Below are positions 7,727 through 15,762 of a stretch of 64,000 nucleotides of DNA, piece after piece. The stretch spans positions 32,801 to 96,800 of the forward strand of contig NZ_MDDS01000007.1 in the NCBI RefSeq assembly GCF_001721295.1, in the 5' to 3' direction. Every line of letters begins with the position of its first letter. Position 1 is the stretch's first letter. Origin of the DNA: Sphingomonas turrisvirgatae. Its GTDB lineage: Bacteria; Pseudomonadota; Alphaproteobacteria; Sphingomonadales; Sphingomonadaceae. The position numbers and the translations under genes are program-made. Below the pieces are notes generated by a model. That model saw only the letters and a program-made list of their open reading frames with translations. It had not been told where the DNA came from and did not search any database.

Positions 7727-7757
7727 AGCGTAAAATTGCGAGGACCGCAGGGTGTTG

Positions 7758-8171
7758 ATGATCGGCGACATAGCGAAACGGACCGGGACCAAGGTCAACA
7801 CGATCCGTTTCTACGAAGATATAGGCTTGATGCCGGAGGCTGCGCGCACGGCAGGCGGGCGCCGCACCTATGGTGATGCGGAGGTTCGCCAGCTCGCTTT
7901 TATCCGTCACGCCCGTGATCTGGGGTTCTCGACTGACGAAATCCGATCCCTGATCGCTTTGTCGGCCAACCCCGATCAGGATTGTAAGGAAGCAGGCTCG
8001 CTCGCTCGCCGGCACCTTGCGAGCGTGGAAGACCGCATTGCGCGCCTGACGGCGCTCCGAAACGCATTGGCTGATGCGACACGGGATTGCGAGGGCGGCA
8101 GGATCGCCGATTGCCGGGTTATGGAAGCGATCACGATGCCGGCTGATCTCGACAGCGGAACGCGGGTCTAA
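7758..8171 (+). CDS. MerR-family metal-responsive regulator (CDF partner)
   Basis: 137 residues from ATG 7758 (an upstream in-frame GTG at 7752 and TTG at 7755 are possible). N-terminal MerR HTH: MIGDIAKRTGTKVNTIRFYE, then the wing YGDAEVRQLAFI, and a long dimerisation helix. Metal-site cysteines are visible: one in DQDCKEAG at the start of the dimer helix, and a pair in RDCEGGRIADCRVM in the C-terminal loop. The cysteine at the start of the helix is typical of regulators of divalent ions (Zn, Cd, Pb, Hg) rather than of CueR. It should twist the divergent CDF promoter into activity when metal binds. Confidence 0.88.
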   Translation: MIGDIAKRTGTKVNTIRFYEDIGLMPEAARTAGGRRTYGDAEVRQLAFIRHARDLGFSTDEIRSLIALSANPDQDCKEAGSLARRHLASVEDRIARLTALRNALADATRDCEGGRIADCRVMEAITMPADLDSGTRV

Positions 8172-8202
8172 GCTGCACATACGCAACTCCTGACGAAGCC
8201 CG

Positions 8203-8949
8203 TCAGGATTGCGGCGCTGTCGCGATGCTGGAGGGGTCCGTGGTGGTGTCGATCGGCATCCCGGCTTCCTTGCGCTCCGAATAGCGATCTACGAGTTGGG
8301 CAGTGTGTGGGCGCAGCAGTATCGTGAACCGCACCAGCTCCTCCATCACATCCACAATCCGGTCGTAATAACTCGACGCCTTCATGCGCCCGGTGTCATC
8401 GAACTCGTTGAACGCCTTGGCGACGCTCGACTGGTTCGGGATCGTCACCATCCGCATCCAGCGACCCAGCACGCGCAGCGTGTTGACGCTGTTGAAAGAC
8501 TGTGATCCGGCCGACACCTGCATGACCGCGAGCGTGCGTCCCTGCGTCGGACGCATCCCGCCCATCGACAGCGGCAGATGGTCGATCTGCAGCTTCATGA
8601 TGCCGGTGATCTGGCCGTGACGTTCCGGGCTGCACCACACCTGTCCTTCCGACCATAGAGACAGCTCGCGCAGCTCGTGGACGGCCGGATGGTCGTCGCG
8701 GGCATGTTGGTCGGGCAGCGGCAGCGTCGATGGATCGAAGATGCGTGTCTCGCACCCGAAGAACCGGAGCAGGCGCGCCGCTTCCTCGACGCACAGCCGG
8801 GAGAAGGACCGTTCGCGCAGCGAACCATAGAGCAGAAGGATACGTGGCGCGGGATTGCACGGGCCGAGCCCGACAGCGGGTCGCTGGATGGCATAGGCGG
8901 GATCGAGCGCCGGTAGGGTATCGGGATCGGCGAGCGTGCGGAGCGGCAT
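8203..8949 (-). CDS. arsH: ArsH NADPH-dependent flavoprotein
   Basis: 248 residues from ATG 8949, which overlaps the arsN2 stop. The flavodoxin-like core shows [20 protein letters not shown] (FMN phosphate loop), [22 protein letters not shown] and [11 protein letters not shown], all hallmarks of ArsH. The enzyme oxidises organoarsenicals such as trivalent methylarsenite, using FMN and NADPH, in the cytoplasm. It is the last gene of a five-gene operon. An upstream in-frame Met at 8988 would lie inside arsN2 and is not needed. Confidence 0.95.
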   Translation of the reverse strand: MPLRTLADPDTLPALDPAYAIQRPAVGLGPCNPAPRILLLYGSLRERSFSRLCVEEAARLLRFFGCETRIFDPSTLPLPDQHARDDHPAVHELRELSLWSEGQVWCSPERHGQITGIMKLQIDHLPLSMGGMRPTQGRTLAVMQVSAGSQSFNSVNTLRVLGRWMRMVTIPNQSSVAKAFNEFDDTGRMKASSYYDRIVDVMEELVRFTILLRPHTAQLVDRYSERKEAGMPIDTTTDPSSIATAPQS

Positions 8950-9383
8950 CAGAGAGCTTTCACGAGATAGGCGGCCGACGCGGGGCACAGTGCGGTGAAT
9001 TCGCGCGATGCGGCGATGGCCGGGGGAGCAGCGCCGCGATCGGCATCGGCATAGCCGAGCGCCCGGAAGAATGGTGCGGCCGTGGTCGTCAGGAGGTGCA
9101 GGCGCTCCACCCCGAGGTCGTGTGCCTGTCGTTCGAGGTCGGCGACCAACACCCGCCCGAGGCCAAGTCGACGGCGATCGGGGACGACGACGATCGAGCG
9201 GAGCAAGCGGTCGGCCCCTGCTCCCTCGAGCCCACCGAAACCGACGAGGCTACCGGCCTCGATCCGGAAGAACAGGCGGCCGGGATCGGCGAGATCGGCA
9301 CTCGGCAGGTTCGCGGCATCGAGCAATTGTGCCAAGCCAGCCAGACCGGCAGGTTCGAGCACCGTGGCGACCATTCTGGTCAT
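8949..9383 (-). CDS. arsN2: Arsenic-resistance GNAT acetyltransferase ArsN2
   Basis: 144 residues. The ATG at 9383 overlaps the arsB stop (ATGA). GNAT fold: [17 protein letters not shown] strand region, [18 protein letters not shown] containing the acetyl-CoA pyrophosphate loop, and [16 protein letters not shown] near the end. This matches the ArsN2 branch found in ars operons of sphingomonads and other alphaproteobacteria. ArsN-type enzymes acetylate toxic arsenic-containing compounds such as arsinothricin; the substrate of the ArsN2 branch is less certain. It is translationally coupled to both neighbours. Confidence 0.88.
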   Translation of the reverse strand: MTRMVATVLEPAGLAGLAQLLDAANLPSADLADPGRLFFRIEAGSLVGFGGLEGAGADRLLRSIVVVPDRRRLGLGRVLVADLERQAHDLGVERLHLLTTTAAPFFRALGYADADRGAAPPAIAASREFTALCPASAAYLVKAL

Positions 9384-10666
9384 GCGATGCTGATCCTGAT
9401 CGCAAGCCCCGCGAGCGTGATGAGCAGCACCGGCACGGTGAGTGTCACGCCGACACGGAAGTAATAGCCCCATCCGATCCGCACGCCCTTTTGCCCGAGG
9501 ACGTGGAGCCAGAGCAGCGTCGCGAGTGAGCCGATCGGCGTCAGCTTGGGGCCGAGATCGCAGCCGATCACGTTGGCATAGATCATCGCTTCCTTGATCG
9601 CGCCCGTGGCGTGGGTGGCGTCGATCGACAGCGCGCCCAACAACACAGTCGGCATGTTGTTCATCACCGACGACATAATCGCCGCGATCACACCCGTACC
9701 CAGCGCGGCGCCCCACACGCCGCCTTGCGCCGTGCGATCGAGCAGCGCCGCCAGATGGTCGGTCAGGCCGGCGTTCCGCAGGCCATAGACGACCAGGTAC
9801 ATGCCGAGAGAGAAGATCACGACCTGCCAGGGTGCGCCGCGCAGCACCTTGGCCGCTGAGATCACATGGCCGCGCCCCGCGATCACCAGCAACAGGATCG
9901 CGCCGGCAGCGGCGACGGCGCTGACCGGCACGCCGAGCGGTTCGAGCAGGAAGAACCCTGCAAGCAGGAGCGCAAGGACGATCCATCCGGCGCGAAAGGT
10001 TGCGGCGTCCCGGATCGCGGCACCGGGAAAACGCAGCGCGGCCACATCGTAATACTGCGGTATATCGCGCCGGAAGAAGATCAACAGCGCGCCCAGCGTG
10101 GCGGCGATCGACACCAGATCGACCGGCACCATCACGGACGCATATTCATCGAACCCGACGTGGAAGAAGTCGGCCGACACGATGTTGACGAGGTTCGACA
10201 CGACCAGCGGCAGGCTGGCGGTGTCGGCGATGAACCCGGCCGCCATGACGAACGCCAGCGTCGCCTTGTCTCTGAACCCCAGCGCCCGCAGCATGGCGAT
10301 GACGATCGGCGTCAGGATCAGCGCCGCCCCGTCGTTGGCAAACAGCGCGGACACGCCTGCGCCGAGCAGCACGATCAGGACGAACAGCCGGCGACCATGC
10401 CCGCCGCCCCAGCGGGCGACGTGCAGCGCCGCCCACTCGAAAAATCCGGCTTCGTCGAGCAACAGGCTGATGACGATGATCGCGACGAACGCGGCCGTCG
10501 CGTTCCAGACGAGGACCCATACCACCGGCACGTCGGACAGGGTGACGACACCCGCGAGCAGCGCCACCACCGCCCCGCCCATCGCGCTCCACCCGATCCC
10601 GAGGCCCTTGGGTTGCCAGATGACGAGCGTGATCGTCGCGACGAAGATCAGGACGGCAAGGAGCAT
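9380..10666 (-). CDS. arsB: Arsenite efflux transporter ArsB
   Basis: 428 residues with about 12 membrane helices, the normal ArsB length. Family signatures include [57 protein letters not shown] and [20 protein letters not shown]. It extrudes arsenite (and antimonite) across the inner membrane. The start overlaps the arsC stop by one base and the stop overlaps arsN2. It lies between the reductase and the acetyltransferase in a compact operon. Confidence 0.95.
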   Translation of the reverse strand: MLLAVLIFVATITLVIWQPKGLGIGWSAMGGAVVALLAGVVTLSDVPVVWVLVWNATAAFVAIIVISLLLDEAGFFEWAALHVARWGGGHGRRLFVLIVLLGAGVSALFANDGAALILTPIVIAMLRALGFRDKATLAFVMAAGFIADTASLPLVVSNLVNIVSADFFHVGFDEYASVMVPVDLVSIAATLGALLIFFRRDIPQYYDVAALRFPGAAIRDAATFRAGWIVLALLLAGFFLLEPLGVPVSAVAAAGAILLLVIAGRGHVISAAKVLRGAPWQVVIFSLGMYLVVYGLRNAGLTDHLAALLDRTAQGGVWGAALGTGVIAAIMSSVMNNMPTVLLGALSIDATHATGAIKEAMIYANVIGCDLGPKLTPIGSLATLLWLHVLGQKGVRIGWGYYFRVGVTLTVPVLLITLAGLAIRISIA

Positions 10667-11094
10667 CAGGCGACGCGCTGGCCCGAGGCGTCCACCACCT
10701 GTTCGCCGTCTTCCTTGGCGAACGCGCCGAGCTGGCCGCTCGGCAGCAGATCAAGGACGGCTTCAGAAGGGCGGCACAACTCCACGCCGAGCGGCGAGAC
10801 GACCAGCGGCCGGTTGATGAGGATCGGGTGTGCCATCATCGCATCGACCAGCGCATCGTCGGATAGCGACGTGTCGCCCAGGCCCAGCTCGGCATAGGGC
10901 GTCCCCTTCTCGCGCAGCAGCGCGCGGGGCGTCATGCCGGCGCGGTCGATCAGCTCGACCAGCAGCGCACGCGCGGGTGGGGTCTTCAGATACTCGACCA
11001 CGTGCGGCTCGATGCCGGCGTTGCGAATAAGACCGAGCGTGTTGCGCGACGTGCCGCACTCGGGGTTGTGATAGATGACGATATCGACGGACAT
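10666..11094 (-). CDS. arsC: Glutaredoxin-type arsenate reductase ArsC
   Basis: 142 residues from ATG 11094, 11 bases after arsR. The active-site motif [12 protein letters not shown] places the catalytic Cys at residue 13; the Arg cluster near [20 protein letters not shown] matches the Grx-linked ArsC family. It reduces arsenate to arsenite using glutathione and glutaredoxin, feeding ArsB. The longer in-frame reading to 11145 would overlap arsR and lacks a better ribosome site. Confidence 0.95.
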   Translation of the reverse strand: MSVDIVIYHNPECGTSRNTLGLIRNAGIEPHVVEYLKTPPARALLVELIDRAGMTPRALLREKGTPYAELGLGDTSLSDDALVDAMMAHPILINRPLVVSPLGVELCRPSEAVLDLLPSGQLGAFAKEDGEQVVDASGQRVA

Positions 11095-11105
11095 GGGACG
11101 TCCTT

Positions 11106-11438
11106 TCAGCAGCAGGGGGTGAGTTCGGCGACGAGCGGCGCGCACAGCTCCGCATTGCCGGCGCAGCAGTCCTTGACGAGGAACAGCGTCAGCGCGCGCA
11201 GGCCGTCCAGATCGGCGCGATAGATGATCGATCGGCTATGGCGTTCCGATTGGACCAGTCCCGCGCGAGCAAGAATGCCGAGGTGCGCCGACATGGTATT
11301 TTGCGGCACGTCGAGCTGGCGGGCGATATCACCCGCAGCCATGCCGTCCGGCTCGTGCCGCACCAACAGGCGGAACACGTCGAGCCGTGTCCCTTGCGCA
11401 AGCGCGCCTAGCGCAGCGATAGCCGAATCGTTTTCCAT
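11106..11438 (-). CDS. arsR: ArsR-family arsenite repressor
   Basis: 110 residues, winged HTH with DIARQLDVPQNTMSAHLGIL as the recognition region. The canonical Cys pair in the DNA-binding helix is absent. Instead five cysteines sit at the C-terminus (C91, C92, C99, C109, C110), an arrangement like the ArsR branch that binds As(III) through C-terminal cysteines. It is the first gene of the ars operon and should repress it until arsenite binds. A near-palindrome ATATATC...GATATAT covers its start codon, so autoregulation is likely. Confidence 0.92.
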   Translation of the reverse strand: MENDSAIAALGALAQGTRLDVFRLLVRHEPDGMAAGDIARQLDVPQNTMSAHLGILARAGLVQSERHSRSIIYRADLDGLRALTLFLVKDCCAGNAELCAPLVAELTPCC

Positions 11439-11460
11439 ATATCCAGAATAGACGATATAT
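11437..11460 (-). promoter_or_regulatory. Candidate ArsR operator
   Basis: ATATATC (11437-11443) and GATATAT (11454-11460) form a perfect inverted repeat with 10 bases between, overlapping the arsR start codon. AT-rich dyads of this type in GC-rich DNA are typical ArsR/SmtB operators. Confidence 0.6.
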
Positions 11461-11568
11461 TGGGCTTGTCCAGTTTTGCGCCCGCTGTCTCGCCGTCAGC
11501 ACTTGCCGGAATGGCAATAACGGCCATGCGGGATTGATCGCGCCAGTCGTCGATCCGGCGCCGGCCTC

Positions 11569-12498
11569 TCACATCGCCGATACGGGTGGTTCCAACGTGC
11601 CCAGCCAGGCAACGAGCGCCAGGATCGTGATGGCGCAGCCACCCTCGATCGCGAGACTGCGCAGCAGAGTGCCGAGTGCGCCGCGAAGATCGGCCGCGGC
11701 GATCGAGCGCTCGAGAGCCGGTGTCAGCCGGAAGCGATTAAGCGACGCGAGCCCCAGCATCGCGCCCAACAGCGCGAGTTTGGCGAGAAGAAGCTGGCCG
11801 TAGAGGGTGTCGGGAAGGCGCTGCAGATTGCCGACGCCAACCAGCAGCCAGCCATTCACCAGACCCGTTACCACGATCGTGCCGACCAGAATCGTACCCG
11901 CGAGACCGAAGCCGTGCAGTGCGCGATGGCTCAGTCGGAGATGGGCGACGTCGACGCGACTAGGCGCACGCGTGACGAGCAGCGTCAGACCGAGCAGGGC
12001 GCCGACCCAGGCGCCGGCTGCCCATAGGTGCAGAATATCCGCCAGTAGATGAACCCAGCCGGTCGCACCCTCGTCCATTGCGCCGTGACCCGTCCAGGCG
12101 AGCGTTGCGAGCGCGATCCCCGCCGCGACCGCAACCAGGCCGAGCGGAGCGGTCCGTCCTCGCGCGATCAGCGCGAAAATGGTCCCGACCACCAGCGCGA
12201 TCATGCGAGTTTCCCACGCCGTGCCCGTCGCAGATCTGGTAAGCAGCATTCCGATCGCCTCGCGGTCGACCGGCCAGGGCGGCGCCCCTGCCATCGCCGC
12301 AGCGAGGAGCGCGAGAGCGATGCAGGAGAACAGGAGCCCCAGCAGGCCGCATCCGACGAGCCACGGGCGTAAGGCGATGGCGTCCGCGCGTTCGCCGCCC
12401 TTGAGGCCGTAGAGGCCGAAGGTCGATAAGCCGAACAGGCCACTCAGCGTCATGTAGAGCGCAAAGCGAACCGCGATCAGCGGCCAGTCGGCGTCCAC
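11569..12498 (-). CDS. copD: Copper-resistance inner-membrane protein CopD (copy 1)
   Basis: 309 residues, eight predicted helices of the CopD family. Conserved elements include WTGHGAMDEGATGWVHLLAD and LHLWAAGAWVGALLGL with the His residues expected for copper handling, and SHRALHGFGLAG. It works with CopC to move copper across the inner membrane. It follows copC with a one-base gap. A paralogue with the same domain order is at 31779. The sequence 11461-11568, beyond its end, carries no gene that I can see. Confidence 0.9.
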   Translation of the reverse strand: MDADWPLIAVRFALYMTLSGLFGLSTFGLYGLKGGERADAIALRPWLVGCGLLGLLFSCIALALLAAAMAGAPPWPVDREAIGMLLTRSATGTAWETRMIALVVGTIFALIARGRTAPLGLVAVAAGIALATLAWTGHGAMDEGATGWVHLLADILHLWAAGAWVGALLGLTLLVTRAPSRVDVAHLRLSHRALHGFGLAGTILVGTIVVTGLVNGWLLVGVGNLQRLPDTLYGQLLLAKLALLGAMLGLASLNRFRLTPALERSIAAADLRGALGTLLRSLAIEGGCAITILALVAWLGTLEPPVSAM

Positions 12499-12499
12499 C

Positions 12500-12871
12500 T
12501 TACTTCACTGCGAAGGCGATATTGCCGGTGACGCGGTGCGTGTCGGCCGAGACGACATGCCATGCGACGCTATAGCGTCCTGCGGCGAGCGGCGCCTTCG
12601 GCGTGACGACGAGGGTGCGGCCATCTCCGCCGACCGCGGCCGCGGCGGTGACCTTCATCGGTGCATGCTCGGTGCCGCCATGACCGGTCATCACGAGGTC
12701 CGCGCCCGAAAACTTCGGCATCAGCTTCTCGCTGAAACGAAGCGTGATGCGCGCAGGCTTGGCGACGGTCGCGTTCGCTGCCGGCGAGGCCGACAGGAGC
12801 TTGGGATGAGCCTGGGCGGCGCCGGCGATGCCGAGAAGGGCCAAGGTGGCAGGCAGGAAGATGCGACGCAT
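12500..12871 (-). CDS. copC: Periplasmic copper-binding protein CopC (copy 1)
   Basis: 123 residues. Signal peptide 1-21 (LPATLALLGIAGAAQA) leaves a mature N-terminus AHPKLLSASP, the family hallmark in which the first His of the mature chain contributes to the Cu(II) site. The beta-sandwich motifs ITLRFSEKLMPKFSGADLVM, GRTLVVTPKAPLAAGRYSVA and VSADTHRVTGNIAFAV are typical. It is divergent from the YXH operon and carries its own ECF-type promoter (GAGGGG, 15 nt, CGTA) at 12902-12926. It should bind copper in the periplasm and hand it to CopD. Confidence 0.93.
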   Translation of the reverse strand: MRRIFLPATLALLGIAGAAQAHPKLLSASPAANATVAKPARITLRFSEKLMPKFSGADLVMTGHGGTEHAPMKVTAAAAVGGDGRTLVVTPKAPLAAGRYSVAWHVVSADTHRVTGNIAFAVK

Positions 12872-12901
12872 GGGGCTACTCCGTGAGGTTCGTGCTCTAT
12901 T

Positions 12902-12926
12902 TACGCGGCCCGATCGCCCACCCCTC
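12902..12926 (-). promoter_or_regulatory. ECF-sigma promoter for copC-copD (site 1)
   Basis: Minus-strand -35 GAGGGG (complement of 12921-12926), exactly 15 nt, then CGTA (complement of 12902-12905), about 30 bases before the copC start. Same spacing and core as seven other sites in the window. Confidence 0.75.
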
Positions 12927-12936
12927 ACCGCCGCAT

Positions 12937-12961
12937 GAGGGATGATGGGCAGCCTCGCGTA
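12937..12961 (+). promoter_or_regulatory. ECF-sigma promoter for YXH operon 1 (site 2)
   Basis: GAGGGA (12937-12942), 15 nt, CGTA (12958-12961), 29 bases before the first gene of the operon. It is back-to-back with site 1, giving a divergent pair. Confidence 0.72.
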
Positions 12962-12990
12962 TCGAATGCTAGAGGGGTGGAGTGGAAAGC

Positions 12991-13263
12991 ATGGAAGATC
13001 TGGACAGAGCATTGGCGAGGCTGGCAGGCGCACCTGTCCCTGCCGCGCTGGAGGGGATCGAGGATCAGGTCCTCGCCCGCATCGGCACGCGCCCTGTCGT
13101 GCGCCAAGCCGGGCTCGGCCTCGGCGCGGTGACGATCGCGGCGCTCGCGATGGGCGTGATCGGCGCGGAGCTGCCGGCGACCGCCAGCCCGGCGGTATCG
13201 CTCGCTCCGTTAGGGGGCGCATCGCCTCTCGCGCCGTCGAGCTTGCTGATCGGCGAACCATGA
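12991..13263 (+). CDS. CnrY-like anti-sigma membrane protein (copy 1)
   Basis: 90 residues from ATG 12991, preceded by GGAG at 8 bases; an in-frame GTG at 12982 is possible. A short acidic/amphipathic N-terminus (MEDLDRALARLAG) is followed by one membrane helix (about 41-65: GLGLGAVTIAALAMGVIGAE) and a periplasmic tail ending [19 protein letters not shown]. The position, size and topology match CnrY/NccY, which hold an ECF sigma factor at the membrane. Its stop overlaps the start of the sensor gene. It is paralogous to the protein at 23340, sharing the tail pattern LAPSxLL. Assignment rests mainly on order and topology. Confidence 0.72.
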   Translation: MEDLDRALARLAGAPVPAALEGIEDQVLARIGTRPVVRQAGLGLGAVTIAALAMGVIGAELPATASPAVSLAPLGGASPLAPSSLLIGEP

Positions 13264-13700
13264 CCTCGACCAGGCGCCTCCTTTTCTGCGTCCTCTTAGC
13301 CTTCCTGGCGGCGATCGGAGGCGTGTTCGTCGGACGAGCGCTGTTGCCCCAGCCCAAGCAGCCCGGCGCGGCGCTCCACGAGGTGCTGCACCACAAGCTC
13401 GCGCTCGATGCCGACCAGCAGGCCCGGTTGAAAATTCTGGAAGACCGTTTCGCGGTGCAGCGGCGTGCGCTCGAACTCGAGCTGCGCGCCGCCAATGCCC
13501 ACCTCGCCGAGGCGATCGAAGCCGAACACGGCAATGGCCCGCGGGTCACGGCTGCGGTCGATCAGAGCCATGCCGCAATGGGCGAGCTGCAGAAGGCGAC
13601 GCTCGCGCACATCTTCGCCATGCGGCAGCTCCTGCGGCCCAATCAGACATCCCAATTCGACGACGCGGTGGTGAAGGCGCTCACCGACGGCCAGGGGTGA
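13260..13700 (+). CDS. CnrX-like periplasmic metal sensor (copy 1)
   Basis: 146 residues with one N-terminal membrane anchor ([19 protein letters not shown]) and a periplasmic helical hairpin: [20 protein letters not shown], then [20 protein letters not shown], and [20 protein letters not shown]. This is the CnrX/NccX (heavy-metal resistance) fold; the HEVLHH and Met-rich HIFAM segments supply plausible metal ligands. It senses periplasmic metal and releases the sigma factor through the Y protein. Starts and stops overlap both neighbours (ATGA and GTGA), so expression is tightly coupled. Confidence 0.85.
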   Translation: MTSTRRLLFCVLLAFLAAIGGVFVGRALLPQPKQPGAALHEVLHHKLALDADQQARLKILEDRFAVQRRALELELRAANAHLAEAIEAEHGNGPRVTAAVDQSHAAMGELQKATLAHIFAMRQLLRPNQTSQFDDAVVKALTDGQG

Positions 13701-14266
13701 GCCTCGACTGGACCGCGCTGTCCGACGGCGAGCTGGCGGCGCTCAGCATCGCCGGTCGACAGGCCGCCTTTGCCGAAATCGTGCGCCGCTATCGTCAGCC
13801 GGTGTTCCGGCTTGTCCGGGCGTGCGTCGGGGAGCCCGACGAAGCGCTCGACCTCGTTCAAGAGACCTTCGTCGCTGCGCACCAAGCCCTTTCCCGTTAC
13901 GACGCCCAGCGCGCCATGAAGGCGTGGCTGTCGACGATCGCGATCAACAAATGTCGTGATTGGGCGAGGAAGCGCACTGTGCGCCGCTTCGTCTCCTTCG
14001 CCCTTCCGATCGACGGGCAGGCCGAGACGATCGTGGACGATCAGGTGCCGATCGATGACAGCGCGGCCGACCGACAGGAGTTGGACCGCGTGACACGCGC
14101 CATCTCGACCTTGCCGGCGAACCTGAAGGAGCCGCTGGTGCTCCGGACGATCGAGGGCCTGAGCCAGGCCGAGACGGCCGAGGTGCTGGGTATCAGCCAA
14201 AAGGCCGTCGAAACCCGCCTCTATCGGGCGCGGGCGCGCCTCATGGAAAAGTTGAACGCGAGCTAA
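13697..14266 (+). CDS. ECF RNA polymerase sigma factor, CnrH-like (copy 1)
   Basis: 189 residues from GTG 13697. Sigma-2 region: [38 protein letters not shown] and [15 protein letters not shown]. Sigma-4 region: [20 protein letters not shown] and [20 protein letters not shown]. It belongs with the CnrH/NccH type by operon order Y-X-H. It presumably recognises the GAGGGG-N15-CGTA promoters that precede this operon, copC, and several genes further along. A further such promoter begins within its stop codon, followed by an IS66 fragment. Confidence 0.92.
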   Translation: MSLDWTALSDGELAALSIAGRQAAFAEIVRRYRQPVFRLVRACVGEPDEALDLVQETFVAAHQALSRYDAQRAMKAWLSTIAINKCRDWARKRTVRRFVSFALPIDGQAETIVDDQVPIDDSAADRQELDRVTRAISTLPANLKEPLVLRTIEGLSQAETAEVLGISQKAVETRLYRARARLMEKLNAS

Positions 14267-14289
14267 GGGATACGCGACCGGGACGCGTA
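14265..14289 (+). promoter_or_regulatory. Orphaned ECF-sigma promoter (site 3)
   Basis: AAGGGA (14265-14270), 15 nt, CGTA (14286-14289), starting in the stop codon of the sigma gene. Downstream a ribosome site GAGGAG and ATG (14339) survive, but the frame is only five codons long before the IS66 fragment. The original target, perhaps a copA-like gene as in the second cluster, seems to have been lost. Confidence 0.6.
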
Positions 14290-14302
14290 GAAGGGGTGAA
14301 AC

Positions 14303-14320
14303 GGGGCCGGTAGCGGCCCC
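14303..14320 (+). terminator. GC-rich hairpin after ECF sigma gene
   Basis: GGGGCCG (14303-14309) pairs perfectly with CGGCCCC (14314-14320) around GTAG. There is no T-tract, so it may be an attenuator or 5' leader hairpin downstream of site 3 rather than a simple terminator. Confidence 0.4.
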
Positions 14321-14346
14321 ACCCTTCGAGGAGCTTTCATGTCCCA

Positions 14347-14473
14347 AGGCACCTGAATGCGGGTTCTGCGCCAGCACCTGCTGCACCAGCACCGCCAGGC
14401 CATCAAACCCCTTGCGCATGTCGGTCACCCCGCACGCCAGGAACACCCGCGTCGGCAGCGGCACTGGGGTCAC
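14347..14473 (-). pseudogene. tnpB: IS66 tnpB fragment
   Basis: GTG at 14473 overlaps the tnpA stop, the usual IS66 arrangement. The reading frame gives the start of the accessory protein: [20 protein letters not shown] and [17 protein letters not shown], matching TnpB over about 40 of 115 residues. It then breaks at about 14347 into the leader downstream of the ECF promoter. The transposase gene tnpC is missing, so this copy cannot move. Confidence 0.85.
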
Positions 14474-14844
14474 CGCAGCACCGACAACACCCGTGCCAGT
14501 GCGCCTGCATCCACGTGCGCGTCGACACTCACCCGCACGCCGCCCGGCAACTCGATCTGGATGAGCCCCGATGGACATTGTGCCGGCTGTGGCGCTGGCA
14601 CGACCGGTTCCGCCACCTGCACCTCGGCAAACACCGGCAGCGACGGCATCGCCCCGGCCAGCTTGCCTTCGCGCCGCTGCTTGCGCCACGTATAGATCAG
14701 GCTGCTCGACACCTCACGCCGCGCGATGACATCGCAGACCCGAACCCCCGGGCGGAACGCCTCGGCCAGAATCTCCAGCTTCTCCGCGTCCGACCATCGG
14801 CGCCGGCCTGACACCCGGCCGACCACCTCCATCCGACCAGTCAT
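14470..14844 (-). CDS. tnpA: IS66-family TnpA accessory protein
   Basis: 124 residues from ATG 14844. HTH segment: [20 protein letters not shown] and [20 protein letters not shown], the standard IS66 orf1. The C-terminal part [20 protein letters not shown] is also conserved in the family. The start codon lies inside a 32-base palindrome (14835-14866). The protein is complete but belongs to a truncated element. Confidence 0.85.
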   Translation of the reverse strand: MTGRMEVVGRVSGRRRWSDAEKLEILAEAFRPGVRVCDVIARREVSSSLIYTWRKQRREGKLAGAMPSLPVFAEVQVAEPVVPAPQPAQCPSGLIQIELPGGVRVSVDAHVDAGALARVLSVLR

Positions 14845-14985
14845 ACGAGTGCTCGTATGACTGGTCGTAGAACCGATAACTTCCCGCACCGCCCGCGCCC
14901 TCGTCAAAGCCGACAAGCATCCCGGCTATCGGCGCTACCGCAAGGCGGCCTCCAGACCACGCTTACCAAGTTGGGCAGAATCCCT

Positions 14986-15304
14986 CTTTCCCGAATGGGA
15001 AGGTCGCGTGGGACGGCTGACGGCGGGAAGGCGCGCTCGATGGCAACGAGGGCGCCATTTTCCCGAAATGTGTTCCCGATTGGCTTTTCCCGAAACTGCC
15101 CGGTGCAGATGGAGAAACGGGACAACCTATGGCCGTCTGATCGACCTCCCCTTGGCGGTCGAAGCTGTTGGCAGATAACGTGAGTGCGACGCCTCGTTTG
15201 CGAGCAGCGCCGGATGATGGCGAGCACATTGGCAGCTAATTCGAGCACGGTGCCACGCGCCAGTGGCAGATAGCGTGAGCAGGAAATAGCGCTGTTGGCG
15301 AGCA
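14986..15304. repeat. Repeat module with TTCCCGA and GCTCGC motifs, copy 1
   Basis: No gene is seen from 14967 to 15333. Instead there is TTCCCGAATGGGAA (14986-14999), a 43-bp block at 15058-15100 with three spaced TTCCCGA cores, and at 15272-15304 the complement of a GCTCGC...CAGCG...CTGCTCACGCT block. The same parts occur in opposite orientation and order at 22014-22515, so the two form a diverged inverted repeat around 15.3-22.0 kb. The function is unknown: origin, resolution or partition site are options. Confidence 0.65.
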
Positions 15305-15333
15305 GACACCGCTACGATTGCAAGCCCCTACAC

Positions 15334-15762
15334 CTACCCGGGCGAGCCCATGCTAAGGAGCCGTTGAGAGCATCTATCGGGCAAGCCGATCGAGGCGGCC
15401 GCCTCGCCGGCTTCGGCGCCGACCTCCGAAGCAAAGGGCAGGCTGTACTCCCGCCCGATCGGAAACCGCCTACCTCCCACGACGATCGCGTCGCCGCGAG
15501 CGTCGAGGGTCGATCCTAGCGGCAGGACCGGCGTCAGGACGGTGGAGCCGACGCGGACCTGAAGGCAGCCATCCTTCACGAAGAAGGTGCCATAATCCCG
15601 TGTGGCGTTCCGCAACCGGTTCGCGGCCTCCGGCAGCTCGGTCACGACCGTCACGCCCGAGCTTTGGCCAACCGCGAACGGCCATACCTTCTTCTCCCGG
15701 TCAGCGTTACAGGCGGCGAGCGCCCCTAACGCCAACATCATCGGGACCGCTCGGGCGCTCAA
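15334..15762 (-). CDS. Hypothetical lipoprotein coupled to serine protease
   Basis: 142 residues from TTG 15762, which overlaps the protease stop (TTGA); this start gives a good lipoprotein signal ARAVPMMLALGALAAC with the lipobox Cys at 18. The mature part contains VVTELPEAANRLRNATRDYG, DGCLQVRVGSTVLTPVLPLG and GDAIVVGGRRFPIGREYSLP, reading as a small beta-rich domain. No family is recognised. Translational coupling to the secreted protease suggests an inhibitor, chaperone or tethering partner; this is inference. Confidence 0.65.
   Translation of the reverse strand: MSARAVPMMLALGALAACNADREKKVWPFAVGQSSGVTVVTELPEAANRLRNATRDYGTFFVKDGCLQVRVGSTVLTPVLPLGSTLDARGDAIVVGGRRFPIGREYSLPFASEVGAEAGEAAASIGLPDRCSQRLLSMGSPG

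Larger units (their letters stand above)
14347..14966 (-). mobile_element. Truncated IS66-family element (left end, tnpA, part of tnpB)
   Basis: The terminal inverted repeat reads GTAAGCGTGG on the minus strand from 14966. About 120 bp of non-coding end sequence follows, then tnpA and a cut tnpB. A palindrome with arms GACCAGTCATACGAG and CTCGTATGACTGGTC spans 14835-14866. The same end sequence recurs at 21878-22003 and at 63874-64000. Confidence 0.85.

Noticed and set aside
9866..10897. 343-codon plus-strand frame across arsB and arsC
   Set aside because: Shadow of the minus-strand ars genes, with low-complexity Arg/Asp/Gln sequence.
13643..14689. 348-codon minus-strand frame covering the ECF sigma gene and IS66 fragment
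   Set aside because: It is a read-through of an antisense stretch and the true tnpB fragment; only the tnpB part (14347-14473) is meaningful.
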